From Acutalibacter sp. (lineage in GTDB: Bacteria > Bacillota > Clostridia > Oscillospirales > Acutalibacteraceae): 11,576 bases of DNA. The stretch spans positions 1 to 11,576 of the forward strand of contig JAAWSH010000024.1 of assembly GCA_022801475.1 (NCBI GenBank). The letters are read 5' to 3'. Shown here piece by piece: positions 6,920 through 11,576 of the stretch (positions are counted from its first letter, which is position 1; each line of letters opens with the position of its first letter). The notes beneath the pieces are model-generated. The model saw only the letters and a list, made by a program, of their open reading frames with translations, was not told the origin of the DNA and searched no databases. The position numbers were made by a program, and so were the translations under genes.

Positions 6920-7936
6920 ATGGAACAGGATCAGAGCGTGGAACAGAGGCTGGCTACAGTGACGGAGGTTTCCCAGTCTTTAGGACTTTCTACCAGGATG
7001 CTTCGCCACTATGAGGAGCTGGGGCTGGTAAAAAGCCGCCGCCGGGAGGGCTACGCCTATCGCCTGTACGATGAGGAGGCAGTACGGCGTTTACGTCAAC
7101 TCATTGTTCTGCGTAAGCTGCGTATTCCCCTAAAGCAGGTGAAATGTGTTCTGGACGATCCCACTGCTCTAGAGGCCATCCGGGTCTTTCAGGAAAAACT
7201 GGAGGAACTGGACCAGGAGCTGGACGCCCTGGGCGCCATTCGCGGCATTCTGGGCGATTTGCTATCTACGCTGAAGAGCCGCTGCTGGCTGCCCGCCGGC
7301 GCGGCTATGCTAGACGATCCCCAGCTGATGGGATTGGTCTCGGCCCTAGCTTCTCCGAATCTACATATAGGTGAGGAGCGTGCAAAAAAAATGGAAGATT
7401 TAAACCGTGCGGAACAAAACGCCGCGAAGTTGAAGGATGTACGTATTGTGCACCTGCCGGCCTCGACGGTGGCCGCTGCCCGTTATTTTGGGCCGGACCC
7501 CGAAGACCACGCGGGGAAAATGATCGCGGACTTTGTCCGAGAGAACAAGCTGTGGGAGACCGGGGATGTGCGGGAGTATGGATTTAACTCTCCCAACCCG
7601 CCTCCTGAGGGTGGAACCTATGGCTACGAGTTCTGGGTCACTATTCCCGAAGATTTGGAGGTGCCCGCGCCGCTGGAGAAAAAGCATTTCCCTGGAGGCA
7701 CCTACGCGGCGCACTGTATCCAGATGGGGAATTTCCACGAGTGGGGCTGGCTCTTCCAGTGGGCTTATGAGAGCAAGGAGTACGAGATCAACGGATCAGA
7801 CACGCCCGAGAATATGTATGGCTGCCTTGAAGAGCATCTGAATTACCACACGTATATTCAAGAGACCACGGAGGGTGAGCCTTCCATAGCACAGCTGGAT
7901 CTGCTGATTCCAGTGAAGCGGAAAAACAACGCCTAA
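6920..7936 (+). CDS. MerR-family regulator with GyrI-like effector domain
   Basis: The 338-residue product starts with a MerR winged helix-turn-helix: LATVTEVSQSLGLSTRMLRH (11-30), YEELGLVKSRRREGYAYRLY (31-50) and a second helical segment to about residue 80. A coiled-coil dimerisation helix follows (about 84-120). Residues about 172-333 form a GyrI-like/AraC effector-binding domain, with YGYEFWVTIPED (234-245), HFPGGTYAAHCIQMG (256-270) and a final IAQLDLLIPVK strand. The layout matches BmrR-type regulators that sense hydrophobic or cationic small molecules and activate efflux or detoxification genes. It has no HTH-adjacent cysteine pattern for mercury or copper. ATG 6920 follows AGGAAGGAG (6903-6911). 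No transporter lies next to it, so its targets other than itself are unknown; the flavoprotein gene downstream lies after a terminator and has its own promoter. Confidence 0.9.
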   Translation: MEQDQSVEQRLATVTEVSQSLGLSTRMLRHYEELGLVKSRRREGYAYRLYDEEAVRRLRQLIVLRKLRIPLKQVKCVLDDPTALEAIRVFQEKLEELDQELDALGAIRGILGDLLSTLKSRCWLPAGAAMLDDPQLMGLVSALASPNLHIGEERAKKMEDLNRAEQNAAKLKDVRIVHLPASTVAAARYFGPDPEDHAGKMIADFVRENKLWETGDVREYGFNSPNPPPEGGTYGYEFWVTIPEDLEVPAPLEKKHFPGGTYAAHCIQMGNFHEWGWLFQWAYESKEYEINGSDTPENMYGCLEEHLNYHTYIQETTEGEPSIAQLDLLIPVKRKNNA

Positions 7937-7945
7937 GGGATAGAG

Positions 7946-7969
7946 AGAGGGCCGGGAGACCGGCCCTTT
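7946..7969 (+). terminator. Probable terminator after the MerR gene
   Basis: AGGGCCGG (7948-7955) pairs perfectly with CCGGCCCT (7960-7967) around a GAGA loop, 11 bases after the stop. Flanking A-T and G-T pairs extend the stem. The T-run is only TTT before C, so termination may be partial. Confidence 0.65.
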
Positions 7970-7973
7970 CTGG

Positions 7974-8002
7974 TTGACAGGGAGGAAAAATGAAAATATA
8001 AT
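7974..8002 (+). promoter_or_regulatory. Perfect-consensus sigma-A promoter
   Basis: TTGACA (7974-7979), exactly 17 bases, and TATAAT (7997-8002). Both hexamers and the spacing are ideal, which is rare for an mRNA promoter and more typical of stable RNA or of transcripts controlled after initiation. Transcription should start near 8009. A second TATAAT overlaps at 8002-8007 but would have a poor spacing. Confidence 0.88.
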
Positions 8003-8008
8003 ATAATT

Positions 8009-8182
8009 GGCGAAAGAAGAGTGCGTCCAAGACGAAGGGGTCATCTGGCGACCCTCTGGTACGTTTCAAAGGCGGTAGAATGTGGAGGCTTGGCAAAGCC
8101 GGATCTCTGCCTGAGGCCATAACATCGTCCATAAAAGCTACCTTTGGGCACTTCTCAAAAAATAGGAAAGAAGGAGAAAACC
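8009..8182 (+). promoter_or_regulatory. Long structured leader RNA of the flavoprotein gene
   Basis: About 174 nt separate the predicted transcription start from the ATG. Helices I can pair by eye: an outer stem AGTGC (8020-8024) with GCACT (8148-8152); a hairpin GGGGTC (8037-8042) with GACCCT (8050-8055); an arm GGCGG-U-AGA (8071-8079) with TCTCTGCC (8104-8111); and within it GGCTT (8087-8091) with AAGCC (8096-8100), loop GGCA. CAAA (8067-8070) can pair with TTTG (8143-8146), extendable to CAAAGG/CCTTTG at the expense of the arm. I see no terminator hairpin with a T-run, so any control would act on translation or the RNA may be a separate sRNA. It matches no riboswitch class I know. Confidence 0.5.
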
Positions 8183-8656
8183 ATGCGGAGAAAGGACCGG
8201 GAAATTACAGATAAAAATGAGATTATGAAGATTCTCTCCCAGTGCCAGGTGTGCCACCTGGGAATGTGCCGGGAGGGTCAGCCCTATGTAGTTCCATTAA
8301 ACTTTGGGATGGAGGCGGAAAACGGAGAGCTTACGCTGTATTTTCATGGAGCGAAGGAGGGGCAAAAGCTGGACTTTATCCAAGAAAATCCCCAGGTTTG
8401 CGTACAGTTCGACTGCGGTCACCGTCTTTTAGAGGGAGACATTGCCTGTGCACACACGTTTGCCTATGAAAGCGTCATTGGCTTTGGCCGAGCGGAGATT
8501 TTGGAGGACCATGAGCAAAAGGCCCAGGGCCTGACGGTTATCCACCGTCATATTACTGGCAAGGAATTTACCTTTACCCCTCAGCAGACGGAAACCGTTG
8601 CTGTGTTGCGGGTGCTGGTAGATATGGTATCCGGAAAGCGGCGGCCCGCTGTATAG
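8183..8656 (+). CDS. Pyridoxamine-phosphate-oxidase-like flavoprotein, NimA type
   Basis: The 157-residue product has the split-barrel FMN-binding fold of the pyridoxamine 5'-phosphate oxidase-like superfamily, closest in pattern to NimA-like proteins: MRRKDREITDKNEI (1-14) at the N-terminus, VCHLGMCREGQPYVVPLNFG (23-42), LYFHGAKEGQKLDFI (52-66) and VIGFGRAEIL (98-107). Some NimA relatives reduce nitroimidazoles and confer metronidazole tolerance; many have no known substrate, and true PdxH activity is unlikely. H55 lies in the conserved LYFH segment. ATG 8183 follows AAGGAG (8171-8176) with a 6-base gap. An in-frame TTG at 8144 has no ribosome site and lies in the structured leader, so it is rejected. 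It is the only gene following the perfect-consensus promoter. Confidence 0.9.
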   Translation: MRRKDREITDKNEIMKILSQCQVCHLGMCREGQPYVVPLNFGMEAENGELTLYFHGAKEGQKLDFIQENPQVCVQFDCGHRLLEGDIACAHTFAYESVIGFGRAEILEDHEQKAQGLTVIHRHITGKEFTFTPQQTETVAVLRVLVDMVSGKRRPAV

Positions 8657-8683
8657 ATATATTGCTAGAAAAATATAATGCTG

Positions 8684-8822
8684 CCGGCGTACAGGGACGT
8701 AAGTTTTTGCCGGAATTTTCAATGTGGGAAGTCTTGGGCCGCTGGAGACTCTTATAGTTTTTGACATTTCCGGTAGGGGAGGCCGGCGTTTTTAACTTGC
8801 ATAACTTCCAGGAAAACCGGCC
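8684..8822. repeat. Cluster of CCGG-containing inverted repeats
   Basis: Five CCGG-containing elements occur at 8683-8688, 8709-8713, 8770-8774, 8781-8787 and 8817-8822. CCGGC/GCCGG (8684-8688 with 8709-8713), CCGGT/GCCGG (8770-8774 with 8782-8786, followed by CGTTTTT) and GGCCGG/CCGGCC (8781-8786 with 8817-8822) are possible stems. The last two exclude each other. Another short stem is AGTCT (8730-8734) with AGACT (8746-8750). Confidence 0.45.
8770..8793 (+). terminator. Weak candidate terminator after the flavoprotein gene
   Basis: CCGGT (8770-8774) and GCCGG (8782-8786) form a 5-bp stem with a 7-base loop, followed after CG by TTTTT (8789-8793). The stem is short and contains one wobble pair. 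It is the only plausible stop signal between the flavoprotein gene and the small gene downstream. Confidence 0.35.
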
Positions 8823-8857
8823 ATATTATACGCAAAAGCTGAAAGGAGACTTTGCGT

Positions 8858-9106
8858 ATGAACTGTCACATTATGGGCCTGCGGGTGGACCACCGCCGTA
8901 CCAATGCCCCAAAGCTGCAAAAAACTCTGACTCATTATGGTTGTAATATCAAAATGCGGGTGGGCCTGCACCAGGCCGGAGAGCTGGGATGTTCGGACGA
9001 CGGGCTCATTGTTCTACAGGTCTGCGGCAAACCTGGCGAGGCGGGTCAGATGCTGGAAGAGCTGAATGGAATGGATGGCGTGACGGCAAAACTGATGGAG
9101 ATTTGA
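8858..9106 (+). CDS. Small ACT-like (ferredoxin-fold) protein
   Basis: The 82-residue product has a predicted beta-alpha-beta-beta-alpha-beta order: strand CHIMGLRVD (3-11), helix NAPKLQKTLTHYG (16-28), strand IKMRVGLHQ (31-39), strand GLIVLQVCG (49-57), helix EAGQMLEELNGM (61-72), strand VTAKLMEI (75-82). This is the ACT/NikR-C-like arrangement. Small stand-alone proteins of this shape include the TM1266-type putative regulators found with iron-only hydrogenases. Four cysteines (3, 29, 45, 56) and two histidines near the strands might bind metal. No hydrogenase gene lies within the window. ATG 8858 follows AAAGGAG (8842-8848) with a 9-base gap; an in-frame TTG two codons earlier is too close. 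The family assignment is by fold pattern only. Confidence 0.72.
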   Translation: MNCHIMGLRVDHRRTNAPKLQKTLTHYGCNIKMRVGLHQAGELGCSDDGLIVLQVCGKPGEAGQMLEELNGMDGVTAKLMEI

Positions 9107-9151
9107 TGGGCAAAAGGATCAAGAAGGGCCGGGTAAAAACTGAGGCTGGAC

Positions 9152-9207
9152 AGATTGAAAAAAATTTTTAAAAAACGTTTGCTTTTTCTGCTTCTTTGGG
9201 GTATAAT
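9152..9207 (+). promoter_or_regulatory. Promoter with A/T-tract UP element for the oxidoreductase operon
   Basis: TTGCTT (9179-9184), a 17-base spacer and a perfect TATAAT (9202-9207). Immediately upstream, about 9158-9175, runs of A, T and A form an A/T tract placed like an UP element. Transcription should start near 9214. Confidence 0.75.
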
Positions 9208-9219
9208 CACCATAATAAG

Positions 9220-9235
9220 AGGGGGACGACCCCCT
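9220..9235 (+). promoter_or_regulatory. 5'-end hairpin with ACGA tetraloop
   Basis: AGGGGG (9220-9225) pairs perfectly with CCCCCT (9230-9235) around ACGA, only a few bases after the predicted transcription start and before the AAAGGAG site at 9241-9247. It could protect the mRNA 5' end. The G-rich stem with an ACGR loop also resembles one half of a guanidine-II (mini-ykkC) riboswitch, but the second hairpin is missing. Confidence 0.5.
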
Positions 9236-9257
9236 ATTTCAAAGGAGTGTTCTTACC

Positions 9258-10313
9258 ATGAAAGTAGCTGTTATAGGCTGCGGTACTATTGCCAATGCGG
9301 CCCATATCCCGTCCTATATGAATAACTCTGAGGCGGAAATTAAGTATTTCTGCGACATTATTCCCGAACGAGCCCAGGCTGCTGTAGAAAAGTACGGCTG
9401 CGGTACTCCTGTAGAGGATTATCATGATGTGCTGGCCGATCCCGAGATAGAGGCTGTTTCTGTCTGTACTCCCAATAATGTCCATGCGCAGATCGCTATG
9501 GATGCTCTGCGCGCGGGTAAGAATGTGCTGTGCGAAAAACCCGCTGCCCGTACCTATGCCGAGGCGCAGGAGATGCAGAAGGTACAGCACGAGACTGGGA
9601 AAGTGCTGAATATCGGCGTGGTAAACCGCTTTAACGATGGTGTGAACCGCATTAAAGAGTATATTGATTCCGGTAAGCTGGGCAACATCCACCATGTGTA
9701 TGTAAGCTTCCGGGCCCACCGCTCTATCCCTGGCTTGGGCGGTGCATTTACCACCAAGGCCATTGCAGGTGGCGGAGCCCTTATTGACTGGGGTGTGCAT
9801 TACCTAGACATTGTTATGTATTGCTGTGGAGATCCCACGGTTAAGACTGTTTCCGGCGAGACCTTCTGCAAGCTGGGCAAAGACATGGAGAACTATGTAT
9901 ATACCGACATGTGGGCCGGCCCGCCCAAGTACGACGGCACCTATGATGTGGACGACTCGGTTACTGGTATGATCCGTACCTCGGGCCCTGTCATCACGTT
10001 GAACGGCGCCTGGGCCCAGAATATTGGCGAAAGCGAGCAGTACATTGACTTTATGGGCGATAAGGCGGGGATCCGCCTGTATTATGGCTCCAAGTTTGTG
10101 CTGTATACCACCGAAAATGGCGCGCTGGTGGAGTACTCTCCCAAGTATAACAGCCGGGATATGTTCCAGACTGAAATCAACTCCTTTATTGAATGCATTA
10201 AGACGGGCAAGAAGCTGCCCTCTCATATTGACACAGTCATTATCACGGCTGAGATGATGCAAGCCATCTATGATTCCGCGGAGCAGCACAAAGAGGTTGT
10301 GCTGGGTCAGTAA
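9258..10313 (+). CDS. Gfo/Idh/MocA-family oxidoreductase
   Basis: The 351-residue product has the N-terminal Rossmann fold AVIGCGTIANAAHI (4-17), with FCDII (31-35, D33) favouring NAD, and the second signature SVCTPNNVHAQIAMDALRAG (68-87). LCEKPAART (91-99) carries the family lysine K94. The C-terminal sheet domain contains AGGGALIDWGVHYLDI (170-185), in which D177 and H181 are the expected catalytic pair. Relatives include inositol 2-dehydrogenase, glucose-fructose oxidoreductase and enzymes that make or use 3-keto sugars. The length is typical. ATG 9258 lies 10 bases after AAAGGAG. It is first in a likely operon with a cysteine-rich protein and a TIM-barrel isomerase, supporting NAD-dependent oxidation of a sugar, polyol or glycoside. 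The specific substrate is not determinable. Confidence 0.94.
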   Translation: MKVAVIGCGTIANAAHIPSYMNNSEAEIKYFCDIIPERAQAAVEKYGCGTPVEDYHDVLADPEIEAVSVCTPNNVHAQIAMDALRAGKNVLCEKPAARTYAEAQEMQKVQHETGKVLNIGVVNRFNDGVNRIKEYIDSGKLGNIHHVYVSFRAHRSIPGLGGAFTTKAIAGGGALIDWGVHYLDIVMYCCGDPTVKTVSGETFCKLGKDMENYVYTDMWAGPPKYDGTYDVDDSVTGMIRTSGPVITLNGAWAQNIGESEQYIDFMGDKAGIRLYYGSKFVLYTTENGALVEYSPKYNSRDMFQTEINSFIECIKTGKKLPSHIDTVIITAEMMQAIYDSAEQHKEVVLGQ

Positions 10314-10318
10314 GATAA

Positions 10319-10855
10319 ATGGCTAAAAACGATAATATTCATGCCATACGATTCTACAACAGCCTCTGCCGCTTGAATGAGGAAGCGGCTGCAAAATTTG
10401 CCGAAGTCCATCCTCTTTCAAAGTCTGCGGACCATAGAAAGAAATTCCGCTGGGCCCAGGAGCAGTGCGAGTTTTTAGAAGAAAACTTCTCTCCTGAGGA
10501 AGTGGAAGAGGTCCGTTCCCGCTGCCACTGTGAGGCCCCCGGCACTTTGGCAAAACGGATGCGTAGGTATCTTCAGGATACGGACAACCTGGAAGAGTTT
10601 GCCGCCCAGTTTAATGCGAAAGAGAAGTATGTTACGCTGGAAGCTGCGCCTGACGGGCTTCTGTTATGTTATCCCGAGTGCTACTGTGCCTGTGTAAGGC
10701 GGGCGGAGGAGCCAATTTCCCGAACTTGGTGTCTGTGTACCCTGGGCCATGTTAAGAGCCTGTTTTATCAGGTGCTGGACCGGGAAGTAGAAGTACGGCT
10801 GTTGGAATCTATAAAGACCGGTGGGACACGGTGTGTTGTGCAAGTTAAGATTTGA
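10319..10855 (+). CDS. Cysteine-rich protein resembling DUF6144
   Basis: The 178-residue product is cytoplasmic, with no membrane segment. It has a helical N-terminal half and a C-terminal domain with CYPECYCACVRRAEEP (117-132), RTWCLCTLGHVKSLFYQVL (135-153), VEVRLLESIKTGG (157-169) and TRCVVQVKI (170-178). Further cysteines occur at 17, 50, 69 and 71 (RCHCEAPG). The pattern of CYC, then CLC, then a GG-x2-C strand is one I associate with DUF6144-type clostridial proteins; the end resembles the terminal strands of V4R-like sensor domains. I am not sure of the family and propose no reaction. The cysteine clusters suggest metal binding. Its start lies five bases after the oxidoreductase stop without a clear ribosome site, suggesting translational coupling within the operon. 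Confidence 0.78.
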   Translation: MAKNDNIHAIRFYNSLCRLNEEAAAKFAEVHPLSKSADHRKKFRWAQEQCEFLEENFSPEEVEEVRSRCHCEAPGTLAKRMRRYLQDTDNLEEFAAQFNAKEKYVTLEAAPDGLLLCYPECYCACVRRAEEPISRTWCLCTLGHVKSLFYQVLDREVEVRLLESIKTGGTRCVVQVKI

Positions 10856-10872
10856 AGGGAGTAATAAGAGAG

Positions 10873-11576
10873 ATGTATCCATTTTCTATTGGCGCGATGC
10901 TGGAATGCTTCCGGCTGGATACTCTGGCCGCCCTGGACCGGGTGGCCCAGCTGGGGGCTAGCGGTGTACAGATTCGAGTGACCCACGGGGAACTGACCCC
11001 TGAGAACCTCTCTGCGGAAAAACGCAAAGAGCTGCTTAAGGCCATCAAAGACCGGGGATTGACGGTTTCTGCCCTGTGCGGCGACCTGGGTCAGGGATTT
11101 GGCGACCCAGAAAAGAACCCGGAGCTGATTGAGCGCTCCAAGCGCATCCTAGACCTGGCCAAGGACCTGGAGACCGATGTGGTAACTACGCATATCGGCG
11201 TGGTACCTGGAGAAAAGGCTCATCCCCGTTATGCGATTATGCAGGATGCCTGCGGCCAGTTGGCTTTGTATGCTGATTCCATGCAGGCCCATTTTGCGAT
11301 AGAGACTGGCCCCGAAACCGCCATGACTTTGAAGGAATTTTTGGACGGGCTGCATTCCACTGGCGTAGCCGTGAACCTGGACCCCGCCAACTTTGTAATG
11401 GTGACGGGTGATGATCCGGTGCAGGCAGTGTACACCCTGAAAGATTACATTGTGCACACCCATGCCAAGGATGGTCGCCGTCTGCGGTATGTGGACCCGG
11501 AGATTATCTATGGCCTGGAAGAGGCGGAGATGCTGGGGGACACCTCCTTTATCGAGCTGCCCCTGGGCGAAGGCGA
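10873..11576 (+). CDS. TIM-barrel sugar phosphate isomerase/epimerase, 3' end outside window
   Basis: From ATG 10873 an uninterrupted frame runs to the window edge (234 complete codons). It belongs to the xylose isomerase-like TIM-barrel (AP endonuclease 2) superfamily: FSIGAMLECF (4-13), LDRVAQLGASGVQIR (21-35), VVTTHIGVVPGE (103-114), FAIETGPETAMTLKEFLDGL (141-160), VNLDPANFVM (167-176), YIVHTHAKDGRR (192-203) and FIELPLGEG (226-234). E144, D170 and H196 fit three of the usual metal ligands; the fourth glutamate should lie beyond the edge, since the PLGEG motif normally precedes it. The gene follows the cysteine-rich gene by 17 bases with AAGGGAG about 11 bases before the start. Next to a Gfo/Idh/MocA enzyme, it could be an isomerase, epimerase, inosose dehydratase or a keto-glycoside-processing enzyme. 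These cannot be told apart here. Confidence 0.9.
   Translation, partial: MYPFSIGAMLECFRLDTLAALDRVAQLGASGVQIRVTHGELTPENLSAEKRKELLKAIKDRGLTVSALCGDLGQGFGDPEKNPELIERSKRILDLAKDLETDVVTTHIGVVPGEKAHPRYAIMQDACGQLALYADSMQAHFAIETGPETAMTLKEFLDGLHSTGVAVNLDPANFVMVTGDDPVQAVYTLKDYIVHTHAKDGRRLRYVDPEIIYGLEEAEMLGDTSFIELPLGEG

Noticed and set aside
8009..8182. FMN riboswitch in front of the flavoprotein gene, because GGCGGTAG at 8071-8078 occurs in that class
   Set aside because: The other conserved FMN riboswitch blocks (the GGGGCAGGGTGAAATTCCC-type start and the AGAAGG-type end) are absent and the helix order differs.
8009..8182. T-box leader, 6S RNA, SRP RNA or c-di-GMP riboswitch
   Set aside because: There is no TGGNACCGCG box, no long imperfect rod, no GGAAGGAAGCAGCC-like apical loop and no matching c-di-GMP core.
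1..11576. Mobile element, prophage or CRISPR array
   Set aside because: No transposase, integrase, terminal repeats, direct-repeat array or att-like duplication was seen.

Overview
The window looks like chromosomal DNA from an anaerobic, endospore-forming member of the Clostridia, probably a gut Oscillospiraceae/Ruminococcaceae-type bacterium. The evidence is a SpoIID sporulation hydrolase at the left edge, strong AGGAGG-type ribosome binding sites, Firmicutes-style sigma-A promoters, short rho-independent terminators and moderate GC content. There are no tRNA or rRNA genes, insertion sequences, phage genes or CRISPR arrays. Most of it reads as ordinary core and house-keeping sequence with several small, poorly characterised genes.

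Layout. The minus strand at 1-1020 carries the N-terminal 340 residues of SpoIID, cut by the window edge. A shared AT-rich intergenic region (1021-1239) separates it from a divergent citrate synthase gene (1240-2607) with its own promoter and terminator. Next comes a two-gene unit: an uncharacterised membrane protein of about eight helices (2802-3722) overlapping a RimJ/RimL-like GNAT acetyltransferase (3706-4284). A poorly explained stretch of about 380 bases (4285-4662) leads to the NAD-type glyceraldehyde-3-phosphate dehydrogenase (4663-5676), which ends in a strong terminator. A translationally coupled pair follows: a cysteine-rich TIGR04076-like protein (5823-6185) and a nucleotidyltransferase-fold protein (6182-6838).

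The middle is regulatory. A MerR-family regulator with a GyrI-like effector domain (6920-7936) sits behind a promoter with the classic MerR 19-base spacer and a dyad operator, so it is probably autoregulated. After its terminator, a promoter with a perfect consensus -35, 17-base spacer and -10 drives a leader of about 174 nt that can fold into several helices, ahead of a NimA/pyridoxamine-phosphate-oxidase-like flavoprotein gene (8183-8656). This leader is the best candidate for something undescribed. A small orphan ACT-like protein (8858-9106) follows an intergenic region rich in CCGG repeats.

The right end is a likely operon: a Gfo/Idh/MocA oxidoreductase (9258-10313), a cysteine-rich protein resembling DUF6144 (10319-10855) and a TIM-barrel sugar isomerase/epimerase cut by the window end (10873-11576). 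The oxidoreductase plus TIM-barrel pairing suggests catabolism or modification of a sugar, inositol or glycoside through a keto intermediate. The actual substrate cannot be read from the sequence. The two edge genes (spoIID and the TIM barrel) lack a stop codon inside the window.
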